From Roseovarius sp. Pro17 (GTDB lineage Bacteria; Pseudomonadota; Alphaproteobacteria; Rhodobacterales; Rhodobacteraceae), in assembly GCF_035599575.1 (NCBI RefSeq), contig NZ_CP141179.1, forward strand, positions 1,922,001 to 1,986,000: a stretch of 64,000 bases of DNA, written 5' to 3'. Shown one piece after another: positions 28,356-37,474 of this stretch. The notes beneath the pieces were generated by a model, which was not told where the DNA came from, did not search any database, and saw only the letters and a program-made list of their open reading frames with translations. Each line of letters opens with the position of its first letter. Position 1 is the stretch's first letter. Position numbers and translations under genes: made by a program.

Positions 28356-29077
28356 AGACCAGCGTTGACCCGCCTGACCGTTTCGATCCGCTTTGCGTTA
28401 GGCGGGTGCGTCCCGAGGAAACGATCGCCAGGATCAGCTATCTGGGTAAAGAACGCGGCCCCGCGCACCGGATCGTAACCTGCCCGCCGAGTGATGATTG
28501 TGCCGAGGGCGTCCGCCTCCAGCTCGTAGTCCTTGGAATATGTGCGCGCGCCCAGACCTGCGCCGATGTCGGTCGCGCTCTGGACGGCACCCTGCCCGGC
28601 GCCGGTGATCGCGGCCAGACCACCCAGCAGGATCGCGCCCGCCATCGCGTTGTTTTGCTGTCGGCCCAGATGGCCATTAATGTGATGTGCCGCTTCATGG
28701 CCCATGACAAACGCCAGTTCATCGCGATTGCGCACATCAGCGATCAACGCGAGGTTAAAGGCCAAAATAGGGCGACCCTGCTTGTCGACCGTTTGAAAGG
28801 CGTTCGCGCGCTGGCCGGGGCGATCATCCACCACGATGCGAAAATCGCAATTGATGCCCTTGGTGCGCGCATTGCACTCGCGTTCAGCCACCGGCTCGAC
28901 TGAGGCGACGACGGATTTGAACTGTGACAGCTGGGACGACGTAGGCGTCGAGATCGTCCTCTTGCTAGACTGCCCCGTAGCCTGACCCGAGGGTTGGCCC
29001 GAAGGCGCGCCAGAAGATTGCGGCGGCGCGTCGCAAGCTGCCAGGGCCAGCACACAGAGCAGGGTTAACTTTCGCAT
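28352..29077 (-). CDS. M48 family metallopeptidase lipoprotein
   Basis: 241 residues from the ATG at 29077 (GGAGG upstream). A signal peptide ends in the lipobox LAAC, so it is probably a lipoprotein; a Ser/Gly/Gln-rich spacer follows. The catalytic zinc motif is HEAAH within VMGHEAAHHINGHLG, and the third ligand Glu lies in YELEADALG. This resembles BepA/LoiP-type periplasmic M48 proteases acting on outer-membrane proteins. Four-base overlap with the downstream IMPACT-family gene. Confidence 0.88.
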   Translation of the reverse strand: MRKLTLLCVLALAACDAPPQSSGAPSGQPSGQATGQSSKRTISTPTSSQLSQFKSVVASVEPVAERECNARTKGINCDFRIVVDDRPGQRANAFQTVDKQGRPILAFNLALIADVRNRDELAFVMGHEAAHHINGHLGRQQNNAMAGAILLGGLAAITGAGQGAVQSATDIGAGLGARTYSKDYELEADALGTIITRRAGYDPVRGAAFFTQIADPGDRFLGTHPPNAKRIETVRRVNAGL

Positions 29078-29215
29078 GGAATACCTCCGATAGAGCAATT
29101 GCGCGCAGTTTATCCATGCCCGCAGGTAAGGGCCAGAGCGATTGCACCACGCTTGCAAGGCGCCGCCGATCGCGCGACATTGAGGTGGCATGCCGCGCAA
29201 TACGGAGACCGCCCC

Positions 29216-29461
29216 ATGTTCTCGATCGAGCACGAATTCGACGCGACCGTTATCACTCTTGTTGATGAGGGCGCGGCACCCTTGCAGGAGGATGTGGTGA
29301 TCGAGGCCTTTGAGGAATGCGTCACGATCCGCCAATTCGATGCGCGGCTGGGCGAGACGCGGACCGTCACACTGTCTATGTCGCAATTGCGCGATCTGGG
29401 CGCGGCGCTGAACCTGCCCGAGGGGGTCTATACCCGGGTACCTGGCACGACCCGCCCTTGA
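29216..29461 (+). CDS. Small conserved hypothetical protein
   Basis: An 81-residue acidic soluble protein (MFSIEHEFDATVITLVDEG...) with a CGGAG-type site before the ATG at 29216. No known domain recognised; no signal or membrane segment. It contains an alternating beta/alpha pattern and ends in a basic TRVPGTTRP. Divergent from the M48 peptidase gene and 55 bases before the nitroreductase gene. Confidence 0.6.
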   Translation: MFSIEHEFDATVITLVDEGAAPLQEDVVIEAFEECVTIRQFDARLGETRTVTLSMSQLRDLGAALNLPEGVYTRVPGTTRP

Positions 29462-29516
29462 CCCCGCCCGAATGCGGCACGACATAGGGCACGTAGTCCC
29501 GATCCGGAGCCTTGCC

Positions 29517-30095
29517 ATGCCGACCCCCCGCCCCGATGTGCTGAATTTCCTGGCCACCCGCCGTTCGCGCCCAGCCAAGACGCTGGGCCTGCCCGTGCCG
29601 GATCGCGCCGCGCTGATCCCGATGCTGGAAATGGCCGCGCGCAGCCCCGATCACGGCAAGCTGGAGCCGTGGCGCTTTGTCGTGCTGGAGCGCGCTGCGC
29701 TCTTGCGGCTGGCGCAATCGGTTCCGCGCTGCTCGGGTGCCAAAGGACACGACGGCGAGGCCATTGCCAAGGCGCAAAAGCAGTTTACCGACGCACATCT
29801 GGCCGTCGCCGTGATCGAGGTACAGCGCCCCTCGCCCAAGATCCCCGCCATTGAACAGACCTACTCCACTGGCGCTGTTTGCCTCGCGCTCTTGAACGCC
29901 GCGCTTGCCTCGGGCTGGGGCGCGAACTGGCTCAGCGGGTGGCCCAGCCATGACCGCGGCTTTACCGAAGGCTCACTGGACCTCGCGCCGAACGAACGGA
30001 TCGCGGGCTTTATCCATATCGGCACGGAAACCACGGCCCCGCCCGAACGTCCCCGCCCCGACATTGCGGCGATCACAACTTGGGTGGCAGAGTGA
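29517..30095 (+). CDS. Nitroreductase family (YdjA-like) flavoprotein
   Basis: 192 residues from the ATG at 29517. FMN-dependent nitroreductase fold: LNFLATRRSRPAKTL at the N-terminus (FMN phosphate contacts), MAARSPDHGKLEPWRFVV, and the C-terminal GWGANWLSGW / IGTET segments. Short length and motif spacing resemble the YdjA subgroup. Uses NAD(P)H; substrate unknown. Overlaps the following gene by GTGA. Confidence 0.88.
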   Translation: MPTPRPDVLNFLATRRSRPAKTLGLPVPDRAALIPMLEMAARSPDHGKLEPWRFVVLERAALLRLAQSVPRCSGAKGHDGEAIAKAQKQFTDAHLAVAVIEVQRPSPKIPAIEQTYSTGAVCLALLNAALASGWGANWLSGWPSHDRGFTEGSLDLAPNERIAGFIHIGTETTAPPERPRPDIAAITTWVAE

Positions 30096-30796
30096 TTTTT
30101 TCCAGCTTTACCAAGGCGCTGAGCCAGATGGGTGATCCGCGCTTTCGCCGCGTGTTGATACTGGGGGTCGCGCTGACGGTTGCGCTGCTCTTTGCGGTCT
30201 ATGCCATCGTCCTGCTCATGATATCATGGCTGACCGGTGAGGCGGTGTCGTTGCCATGGGTCGGCGAGGTGCGTTGGCTCGATGACCTGCTAGGCTGGAC
30301 CAGTCTGGTGGCGATGATGGTGATGTCGATTTTCCTGATGGTGCCGGTCGCCACGGCGATCACCGGGCTGTTTTTGGACGATGTGGCAGCGGCGGTCGAG
30401 GCGCGCCATTATCCCGATCTGCCGCCGGTGCCGCGGATGCCCTGGATGGACACCATCCGCGATACGCTCGGTTTTCTGGGGGTGCTGATCGGTGCGAACC
30501 TGTTGGCGCTGATCCTCTATATCGCGCTGCCCTTCGGCGCTTTCGCGATCTTCTGGGCGCTTAACGGATTTCTGCTGGGGCGCGAGTATTTCCAACTGGC
30601 GGCGATGCGGCGTCTTGGCCGGGCGGGCGCACGCGATTTGCGGAGGCGCCACTGGCTGCGTATCTGGGGCGCCGGCGTGCTGATGGCGATCCCACTATCG
30701 ATCCCGCTGGTTAATCTGGTGATCCCAATCCTGGGCGCTGCGACCTTTACCCACCTAGTCCACGCTCTTCGACCGGGCCAGGGCCGAACCGGGTAA
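30092..30796 (+). CDS. EI24 domain (CysZ-like) membrane protein
   Basis: 234 residues from a GTG at 30092 overlapping the stop of the nitroreductase gene; a TTG upstream in frame is less likely. Four or more membrane segments and the EI24/CysZ pattern (DDVAAAVEARHYPDLPP; WALNGFLLGREYFQLAAMRRLG). CysZ transports sulfate in enterics; roseobacter homologues are uncharacterised. The 3' end overlaps the convergent DUF1467 gene by 50 bases. Confidence 0.82.
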   Translation: MIFSSFTKALSQMGDPRFRRVLILGVALTVALLFAVYAIVLLMISWLTGEAVSLPWVGEVRWLDDLLGWTSLVAMMVMSIFLMVPVATAITGLFLDDVAAAVEARHYPDLPPVPRMPWMDTIRDTLGFLGVLIGANLLALILYIALPFGAFAIFWALNGFLLGREYFQLAAMRRLGRAGARDLRRRHWLRIWGAGVLMAIPLSIPLVNLVIPILGAATFTHLVHALRPGQGRTG

Positions 30797-31046
30797 AGAG
30801 GTCGATATCGGCCAGCGTGATCCGGCCCGTCAGGATGATCCAAGCGACCAGCGCCCAGATGACCAGAGCCACGGCTGTGGTGATCCACGCCTTTTTCTTC
30901 AGATTGTGATTTTCTGGCGATCCGTGATGGGTGCCGGGCACGATATTACCGGCCTCTCCCTGCGTCTGAAGGCGAATCGGAATCGCCACGAAAAATGTCA
31001 TCACCCAGATGACTACATAAAGAACCACACCGGTGACGGGACCCAT
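30747..31046 (-). CDS. DUF1467 family membrane protein
   Basis: 99 residues from the ATG at 31046, which shares its A with the TAA of the epimerase gene (TAATG). Two transmembrane segments (GVVLYVVIWVMTFFVAIPIRL and ITTAVALVIWALVAWIIL) flank a polar His/Asn loop. DUF1467 genes often follow methylmalonyl-CoA epimerase in alphaproteobacteria, but no function is known. Overlaps the EI24 gene on the opposite strand. Confidence 0.8.
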   Translation of the reverse strand: MGPVTGVVLYVVIWVMTFFVAIPIRLQTQGEAGNIVPGTHHGSPENHNLKKKAWITTAVALVIWALVAWIILTGRITLADIDLFTRFGPGPVEERGLGG

Positions 31047-31450
31047 TAGACTTCCTCCAACTCGATGAGGCATCCGTTGAAATCCTTGGGATGCAGGAAC
31101 AGGACCGGCTTGCCATGCGCACCGATCTTGGGGCTGCCATCGCCCAGCACGCGTGCACCGCTTGCGATCAGCCGATCGCGCGCGGCGGCAATGTCGTCGA
31201 CCTCGTAGCAGACATGATGAATACCACCCGACGGGTTCTTGTCCAGAAAGCCGCGAATCGGGCTGGAATCGCCCAGCGGGTAAAGTAATTCGATCTTGGT
31301 ATTGGGCAATTCGATGAAAACGACTGTCACTCCGTGGTCAGGTTCGTCCTGCGGCGCGCCCACTTCGGCGCCTAAAGCACCGCTATATTGTGCCATCGCG
31401 GCAGCGAGGTCGGGCACGGCAATGGCGACGTGGTTGAGGCGTCCGATCAT
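31046..31450 (-). CDS. mce: Methylmalonyl-CoA epimerase
   Basis: A 134-residue VOC-fold metalloenzyme interconverting (2S)- and (2R)-methylmalonyl-CoA. Start MIGRLNHVAIAVPDL carries the first metal ligand His7; GGIHHVCYEV holds the second His and CLIELEEV the terminal Glu. Length is standard for the family. Functionally linked with MeaB (13765-14784) in the propionyl-CoA/ethylmalonyl-CoA route. First gene of a two-gene unit with DUF1467. Confidence 0.93.
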   Translation of the reverse strand: MIGRLNHVAIAVPDLAAAMAQYSGALGAEVGAPQDEPDHGVTVVFIELPNTKIELLYPLGDSSPIRGFLDKNPSGGIHHVCYEVDDIAAARDRLIASGARVLGDGSPKIGAHGKPVLFLHPKDFNGCLIELEEV

Positions 31451-31648
31451 GGCAGGTCCTTTATTCTATGGCTTTGATCAATGCTAAGCCCCGTTATGCG
31501 GCGCGCGCGCGGCGCTGGCAAGCGGCGCGACGTCGCATGGGTGCACGCCGCGAGCACGGCCCCGAAATTTCGCCGTAGATGTTAACCCTGCGTTAGCCAA
31601 CTCTGCGTAACGCTGTTGTCAGAGATGCTGCCAACAGGAGAAACTAGC

Positions 31649-32365
31649 ATGGACGATCTGCCCGCACTGACCCCCATCACCAATCCCACCGCTGCGCGCC
31701 CGCTACTGGGCATGACCGTTCTGGTGGTCGAAGACAGCCTTTACGCCTGCGACGCAATGCGGCTGATGTGCCTTCATTCGGGCGCGCGGATCCGACGCGC
31801 GGATTGCCTGCGCTCGGCGCGGCGACACTTGCAGGTCTATCGGCCCTCAGTGGTGATCATCGATCTGGGCCTGCCCGATGGTTCAGGTCTCGACCTGATT
31901 GCCGAATTGTCATCCGCCACCCCGCGCGTGACCTCGATCGTCGGTGCCAGCGGCATGGACGGCGCCGAAGACGGCGCGATCGCGGCGGGTGCAGACGGAT
32001 TTCTGGCCAAGCCGCTAACCAATCTCGGCGTCTTTCAGCAGACCATCCTCGCCACCCTGCCTGAGGAACGTCAACCGCACGGTCCGCGCATTGTGCGCAA
32101 TGAGGATGTGCGCCCCGACCCGCTGGCTTACCGCGACGACATGGCGCATGTCTCGAACCTCCTGGATGAGCATTCCGAAGGCCCGGTGCTGGACTATATC
32201 GCGCAGTTTCTGGGCGGCGTCGCACGCGCGGCGGACGACGCGCAGCTGGCACAGGCAGCCGACGCATTGATCGCGCAGCGACGCGGCGGTGCGGCGCTCA
32301 ATTCACGCATCGCGCAGGTGGCCGGCCTCGTGCAGGAGCGGCTGGCAAGTCGGGCGGCGATGTGA
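31649..32365 (+). CDS. Response regulator with uncharacterised C-terminal region
   Basis: 238 residues from the ATG at 31649 (ACAGGAG upstream). Residues about 22-140 form a receiver domain: acidic pair Glu28/Asp29 in VVEDS, phospho-acceptor Asp72 in IIDLGLPDGSG and Lys121 in FLAKPL. The C-terminal ~95 residues have no DNA-binding or enzymatic signature; they are helical and Ala/Gln/Asp-rich (LLDEHSEGPVLDYIAQFLGG). No sensor kinase is adjacent, so it is an orphan, perhaps acting by protein contact. Confidence 0.85.
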   Translation: MDDLPALTPITNPTAARPLLGMTVLVVEDSLYACDAMRLMCLHSGARIRRADCLRSARRHLQVYRPSVVIIDLGLPDGSGLDLIAELSSATPRVTSIVGASGMDGAEDGAIAAGADGFLAKPLTNLGVFQQTILATLPEERQPHGPRIVRNEDVRPDPLAYRDDMAHVSNLLDEHSEGPVLDYIAQFLGGVARAADDAQLAQAADALIAQRRGGAALNSRIAQVAGLVQERLASRAAM

Positions 32366-32576
32366 CGTCGAGGCTGCACTAGTCCTGATGCTAAGTTGCG
32401 GGCCTGCTTTATAGTGTTATATGCGGGCCTTTGCGGCCCCGACATCGCCGCGCTGGAGCAGGACGTGTTTCCCGGCCGCGAGATGGGGCCCAATCCACGG
32501 CTCACACTCTAAAAAACCGCTTTCCCTGTGGCAGGTGGCGCTTATGATGGCCCCACCCAAGAAAGCGAGACCCCAG

Positions 32577-33296
32577 ATGAGCGATCCCCGCCCGCGCGGC
32601 CCTGAGGTAGAGGGCTGGACCCCGCCGCCCGCGCCTGTCGATCTGCACCTTGACGGGCGTAATGTCCGGCTGGAGCCGCTGGATGCCGAGGCGCACGCCG
32701 CACTGCTCTTTCAGGCTTTTGACGGTCATGATGAGGTCTGGGATTACATGCCTGCCGGGCCGTTCGCCTCGTCCGCGCAGTTCCATCGCTGGATGCGGGA
32801 CGTGACCGCGTCGCCCGACTACGTCTTTTTCGCAATCTATGACATCGCCCGCGAGGCTTACGGTGGCTTTGCCTCGTTCCTGCGTATCAAGCCGGGCGCC
32901 GGGTCGATTGAGGTCGGCTATATCGCCATGGCACCGCAGCTTCAGCGCACGATTGCCGCGAGCGAAGCGATGTATCTGATGATGAAATGGGCATTTGAGG
33001 CCGGATACAGACGTTATGAATGGAAATGCGACGCGCTGAACCTGCCCTCGCGCCGCGCGGCTGAGCGGTTGGGCCTGAGCTATGAGGGGGTTTTTCGGCA
33101 GGCGACGGTCGTCAAGGGGCGCAATCGCGATACCGCCTGGTTTGCTGCTATCGATGCTGAATGGCCCGCGCTGGACGAAGCGTTTCGCCTATGGCTGGAC
33201 CCAGCGAATTTCGATGGCGAGGGGCGGCAGAGGTCGTCGCTCAGCGATCTGACACGCCTCGTGCGGGTATCCAGCGACCCGGCTTTGGCGCGCTGA
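32577..33296 (+). CDS. GNAT family (RimJ/RimL-like) N-acetyltransferase
   Basis: 239 residues from the ATG at 32577. GNAT fold: N-terminal LEPLDAEAHAALLFQAF, central GSIEVGYIAMAPQLQRT (beta4 and CoA-binding region) and YEWKCDALNLPSRRAAERLGLSYEG, the characteristic RimL-type C-terminal motif. The closest functional class is acetyltransferases of Acetyltransf_3. A weak ribosome site leaves an upstream start at Met43 of the frame possible. Ends at a hairpin shared with aspS. Confidence 0.85.
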   Translation: MSDPRPRGPEVEGWTPPPAPVDLHLDGRNVRLEPLDAEAHAALLFQAFDGHDEVWDYMPAGPFASSAQFHRWMRDVTASPDYVFFAIYDIAREAYGGFASFLRIKPGAGSIEVGYIAMAPQLQRTIAASEAMYLMMKWAFEAGYRRYEWKCDALNLPSRRAAERLGLSYEGVFRQATVVKGRNRDTAWFAAIDAEWPALDEAFRLWLDPANFDGEGRQRSSLSDLTRLVRVSSDPALAR

Positions 33297-33304
33297 AACG
33301 CTAA

Positions 33305-33327
33305 GGGCGAGAGCAGTGCCCTCGCCC
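33305..33327. terminator. Bidirectional hairpin between GNAT gene and aspS
   Basis: GGGCGAG (33305-33311) pairs perfectly with CTCGCCC (33321-33327). It lies between two convergent genes. T-tracts are short on both sides, so strength is uncertain. Confidence 0.55.
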
Positions 33328-33351
33328 GTTAATTGCTCAAATCCGCCGCGA

Positions 33352-35295
33352 TCACTCTTGCGGGATGACGCGAAGGCCCAGTTCCATCAGTTGATCGGAG
33401 GTGGGCGCGCTGGGTGCGTTCATCATCAAATCTTCGGCGCGCTGGTTCATCGGGAACATGATGACCTCGCGGATGTTCGCCTCATCCGCCAGCAGCATTA
33501 CAATCCGGTCGATGCCCGCCGCGCAACCACCGTGGGGCGGCGCGCCGTATTGGAATGCCTGCACGAGGCCACCGAACCGGCTGTGCACTTCGGCCTCGTC
33601 ATAGCCTGCCTTTTCAAACGCGGCGATCATGATATCGAGGCGGTGATTACGGATCGCACCCGAGATCAGTTCGTATCCATTGCATGCCAGATCATACTGA
33701 TATCCCAGCACTTTCAGCGGATCGCCTTGCAGCGCCTCAAGCCCCCCTTGCGGCATCGAGAAGGGGTTGTGCGAGAAGTCGATCTTGCCCGTCTCCTCAT
33801 CGGCCTCGTACATCGGGAAATCGACGATCCACGCAAAGGCAAAGCGGTTTTCATCCGTCAGCTTCAGCTCATTGCCGATCTCGGCGCGCGCTTTGCCAGC
33901 CACACGCTCGAACGCGGAGGGCTTGCCACCCAGGAAGAACGCGGCGTCGCCGACGCCGAGGCCAAGTTGCTTGCGGATTTCCTCGGTACGCTCGGGGCCG
34001 ATGTTTTTGGCCAGCGGGCCTGCTGCTTCATGTTCGCCAAAATAGGCATCAACTAGGAAAGCTGCCCTGTCATCTTTGCCATCTTTCAGAGCACGAATGA
34101 TCTGGTTCTGGACGTCAGCAAGCACTGCATCCTCAATATCCATTGCCTCGCGTTCACCAGCACCGACAAGCATTGCTCTTATCTTTCTCCGCGTTGGGTC
34201 TTCATCGGAACGCTTCCGCCAGAAGATATACCCCATCCCCGGCAGGCCCTCCTTCTGCGCGAACGCATTCATCCGATCGCAGAACTTGCGCGACCCGCCA
34301 CCCGGCGCGGGGATGGCGCGAATCTCGGTGCCCTCTTGCTCCAACAGCTTGGCGAAGATGGCAAAGCCGGAGCCTTCGAAATGCTCGGATACCACCTGCA
34401 TCTTGATCGGGTTGCGCAGATCGGGCTTGTCGGTGCCATACCAGAGCGCGGAATCGGCGTAGCTGATCTGGGGCCATTCGGTGTCGACGGTGCGGCCCTC
34501 TCCGAATTCCTCAAAAATGCCCTGCACAACGGGCTGGATCGTGTCGAAAACGTCCTGTTGTTCGACGAAGGACATCTCGAGGTCAAGCTGGTAGAAATCC
34601 GTCGGTGAGCGGTCCGCGCGCGGGTCTTCGTCGCGGAAACACGGCGCGATCTGAAAGTATTTATCAAAGCCCGAGACCATGATCAGTTGCTTGAACAACT
34701 GCGGCGCTTGGGGCAGCGCATAGAACTGGCCCGGATGCTGACGCGACGGCACCAGAAAATCGCGCGCGCCTTCAGGGGAAGAGGCGGTGATGATCGGCGT
34801 CTGGTATTCGCGGAAGTTCTGATCCCACATGCGGCGGCGCATGGACGCCACAACGTCGCTGCGCAGGGTCATGTTGCGCTGCATCGCCTCGCGGCGCAGG
34901 TCGAGGTAACGATGCTTGAGCCGGGTTTCCTCAGGGTATTCCTGATCGCCGAACACCATCAGCGGCAGTTCTTTGGAGGCGCCCAGCACTTCGATGTCGC
35001 GGATGAAAACCTCAATCTCGCCAGTCGGCAGTTTGGGGTTGATCAATGCGTCGTCGCGCGCCTTGACCGTGCCGTCGATGCGGATGCACCATTCGCTGCG
35101 CACGGAGTCGACTTGTTCGAAAACAGGGCTGTCGGGATCGCAGATCAACTGGGTCATGCCGTAATGATCGCGCAGATCAACGAACAGAACCCCGCCATGA
35201 TCGCGGATGCGGTGGACCCAGCCCGACAGGCGCACGGTGTCGCCCACGTTTGATTTGGTCAACTCGGCGCAGGTATGGCTGCGATAGGCATGCAT
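33352..35295 (-). CDS. aspS: Aspartyl-tRNA synthetase with a ~56-residue insertion
   Basis: 647 residues from the ATG at 35295 ([20 protein letters not shown]). Anticodon-binding OB domain (to about 110), class II catalytic core with motif 2 [10 protein letters not shown], bacterial GAD domain, and motif 3 [12 protein letters not shown]. Relatives are about 590 residues; the excess is one in-frame block, about residues 361-417, between YIFWRK and [14 protein letters not shown]. That stretch (about 34044-34212) is near 50% GC, clearly below the flanks. All catalytic motifs are intact, so the enzyme should be active. Confidence 0.95.
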   Translation of the reverse strand: MHAYRSHTCAELTKSNVGDTVRLSGWVHRIRDHGGVLFVDLRDHYGMTQLICDPDSPVFEQVDSVRSEWCIRIDGTVKARDDALINPKLPTGEIEVFIRDIEVLGASKELPLMVFGDQEYPEETRLKHRYLDLRREAMQRNMTLRSDVVASMRRRMWDQNFREYQTPIITASSPEGARDFLVPSRQHPGQFYALPQAPQLFKQLIMVSGFDKYFQIAPCFRDEDPRADRSPTDFYQLDLEMSFVEQQDVFDTIQPVVQGIFEEFGEGRTVDTEWPQISYADSALWYGTDKPDLRNPIKMQVVSEHFEGSGFAIFAKLLEQEGTEIRAIPAPGGGSRKFCDRMNAFAQKEGLPGMGYIFWRKRSDEDPTRRKIRAMLVGAGEREAMDIEDAVLADVQNQIIRALKDGKDDRAAFLVDAYFGEHEAAGPLAKNIGPERTEEIRKQLGLGVGDAAFFLGGKPSAFERVAGKARAEIGNELKLTDENRFAFAWIVDFPMYEADEETGKIDFSHNPFSMPQGGLEALQGDPLKVLGYQYDLACNGYELISGAIRNHRLDIMIAAFEKAGYDEAEVHSRFGGLVQAFQYGAPPHGGCAAGIDRIVMLLADEANIREVIMFPMNQRAEDLMMNAPSAPTSDQLMELGLRVIPQE

Positions 35296-35572
35296 TGGCG
35301 GATCCCCTCTGGCGGCCCCGCCGCGCAATGGGCTTGGGCTGGTCTGATCTGGCTTCGGGCCGATACACATGGCCCGCGTGCCAAAGTCAAGGGGCGCGGG
35401 ATATTGCCCAAGGTAGCGCAAAGCGCAGGAAGGCATTTACAACACTCAATATTCAGGCAAACGTTTCATGACGTAGGGGAAACCTTATGGCATACTCAAA
35501 CGTTAGGAACGTACGACATCTTTGTAAATTGTGGCGCTATTTGAGGCGCCGTTGGTATATTGGAGGTGCGAC

Positions 35573-36778
35573 ATGTGGATTAAGGCCCTTCACAGTTTTA
35601 TGACATATATGGTCCAGCAGGGCCGCCTCAGCATAACCTATCCGGACGGCAACGTGCAGATCTACGAGGGGCAGAGCCCCGGCCCCAAAGTGGCAATAGC
35701 GCTGAACGATCCGGCCCTGCCCCGACGCATCGTGCTGTCGCCAAAAATGGGCATCAGCGAGGGGTATGTGGACGGGCGTCTAACCATCGAGAACGACGAT
35801 CTGGAGGGATTTTTGCGCCTTTGCATCGGCAACATGGCGGCTCGGGGTGGTTTGAAAACGCACTGGCCGCTGGAAATGCTGCGCTATCTGGGGCGGCGTG
35901 CGGCACAATTCAATCCGGCCTCCCGTTCGCGCGCGAATGTGGCTCATCATTATGATCTGTCGGGCGCTCTCTATGATCTGTTCCTGGACGATGACCGACA
36001 GTATTCCTGCGCCTACTTCCCGCGCCCGGACATGACCCTGGAAGAGGCGCAAGACGCCAAGAAGGCGCATATCGCGCGCAAGCTATTGCTGCGCCCCGGA
36101 ATGCGCGTGCTGGATATCGGCTGTGGCTGGGGCGGCATGGGCCTGACGCTGGCGCGTGATTACGACGCCAAGGTCGTCGGCGTGACCCTCAGCGAAGAGC
36201 AGCACAAGATCGCCGTGCAGCGCGCCAAGGATGCCGGGCTGGAGGACCGCGCCGATTTCAGGCTGATGGATTACCGCGACGTTGACGGTCAATTTGATCG
36301 CATCGTGTCGGTCGGGATGTTCGAGCATGTCGGCGTGCCGCATTACCGCGAGTATTTCGACAAGATTCGCGAGCTTCTGACGCCCGAGGGCGTCGCCCTA
36401 ATCCACACCATCGGCCGGGCCGAGCCGCCGGGTACCACCAGCCCGTGGATTCAAAAGTACATCTTTCCGGGCGGCTATGTGCCGGCGCTCTCCGAGATGT
36501 CGCGCGCCGTCGAAAATGCCGGATTGATGCCCACCGACGTTGAAATCTGGCGCCTGCATTACGCTGACACGCTGCGCCACTGGTACAACCGCTTTATGCA
36601 AAACATCGACAAGGCGCGCGCACTATATGACGAAAGGTTCTGCCGCATGTGGCGCTATTACCTGTTGGCCAGTGAATTGACCTTCCGCCTTGGGCGGCAG
36701 GTGGTGTTTCAGATGCAACTGGCCAAGGCGCATGGTGCCGTCCCGCTCAGCCGCGACTACCTCTACCGGAGCAATTGA
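35573..36778 (+). CDS. cfa: Cyclopropane-fatty-acyl-phospholipid synthase family protein
   Basis: 401 residues from the ATG at 35573 (GGAGGTG upstream). SAM-dependent methyltransferase: glycine-rich VLDIGCGWGGMGL, and conserved VSVGMFEHVG and FPGGYVPALSEM. The N-terminal ~110 residues are the CFAS substrate-binding domain. It adds a methylene bridge to unsaturated phospholipid acyl chains at the inner membrane. Homologues in some bacteria act on other lipids. Divergent from aspS. Confidence 0.9.
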   Translation: MWIKALHSFMTYMVQQGRLSITYPDGNVQIYEGQSPGPKVAIALNDPALPRRIVLSPKMGISEGYVDGRLTIENDDLEGFLRLCIGNMAARGGLKTHWPLEMLRYLGRRAAQFNPASRSRANVAHHYDLSGALYDLFLDDDRQYSCAYFPRPDMTLEEAQDAKKAHIARKLLLRPGMRVLDIGCGWGGMGLTLARDYDAKVVGVTLSEEQHKIAVQRAKDAGLEDRADFRLMDYRDVDGQFDRIVSVGMFEHVGVPHYREYFDKIRELLTPEGVALIHTIGRAEPPGTTSPWIQKYIFPGGYVPALSEMSRAVENAGLMPTDVEIWRLHYADTLRHWYNRFMQNIDKARALYDERFCRMWRYYLLASELTFRLGRQVVFQMQLAKAHGAVPLSRDYLYRSN

Positions 36779-36832
36779 AGGTCTTGCGCAGAAATTTCCA
36801 AGCGTGTCCTGCGGCGGTATTTTAGCAAACAA

Positions 36833-37474
36833 CTAGGCGAGGTCCGCGGGGATCAGGCCGCGCAGAGCATTGCCGACGTAGACGGCCTTGGCCTGCGCCA
36901 GATCCTGCGGCGTCAGGCGACTGGTGCGGGCGCGACGCGCGGCGATCAGTGCCTCGCGCCCGATGCCGGGCAGAAGGCCGCAGGCGCGCGGCGGTGTGAG
37001 GAGGATGCCGTCACCGGGATCGAGGTAGATGTTGGTGATGGTCCCTTCGCAGAGCGCGCCGCCGATATTGAGAAAGATGAATTCGTCTATTCCCTCAGGC
37101 AGCGCCGCGCGAGCATCGTCATAGAGGGCGCGCCGCGTCGTCTTGTGCTGTAACCACGGATCGGTCGGGTCCAGTCGTTCAGGATGGATTTGCACGCGCC
37201 AGCGTTTGCCGGGCGCGAGGGGCTGAAACGGGGTGCGGGTCAGCGCCGCGCGGCCCGATGCATCGACCGTCAAGCGCAGGCGCAGTGGCGTATCGGCGAT
37301 AATAGTGGCCAGCGCCGCGTCGACGCCGACAGGCACAATGCCGAAATGGCGGGCCGAACGCGCGAGGCGAGCCATGTGGCGAGCGTGGTGCGCGATACCG
37401 GCGCCGGGCGTCCACAACATCGTCTCGATCAGGGCGAAGTCTGGACCAGCGGGCGGGCAAACCGGGTTTTCCAC
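36833..37474 (-). CDS. pabC: Class IV aminotransferase, aminodeoxychorismate lyase-like
   Basis: 213 residues. Fold-type IV PLP enzyme: HKTTRRALYDDA carries the PLP Lys, EFIFLNIGGALCEGTITNIYL the conserved Glu and phosphate-contact segment, and LLPGIGREAL follows. Shorter than typical PabC (about 270). It overlaps the 3' end of pabB by 46 bases, and such pairs make p-aminobenzoate from chorismate for folate, so ADC lyase is the likely activity. Confidence 0.8.
   Translation of the reverse strand: MENPVCPPAGPDFALIETMLWTPGAGIAHHARHMARLARSARHFGIVPVGVDAALATIIADTPLRLRLTVDASGRAALTRTPFQPLAPGKRWRVQIHPERLDPTDPWLQHKTTRRALYDDARAALPEGIDEFIFLNIGGALCEGTITNIYLDPGDGILLTPPRACGLLPGIGREALIAARRARTSRLTPQDLAQAKAVYVGNALRGLIPADLA

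Noticed and set aside
34044..34212. Intein or transposon in aspS
   Set aside because: Too short for an intein, no splicing-block Cys/Ser-His-Asn motifs, no terminal repeats; an in-frame domain insertion is simpler.
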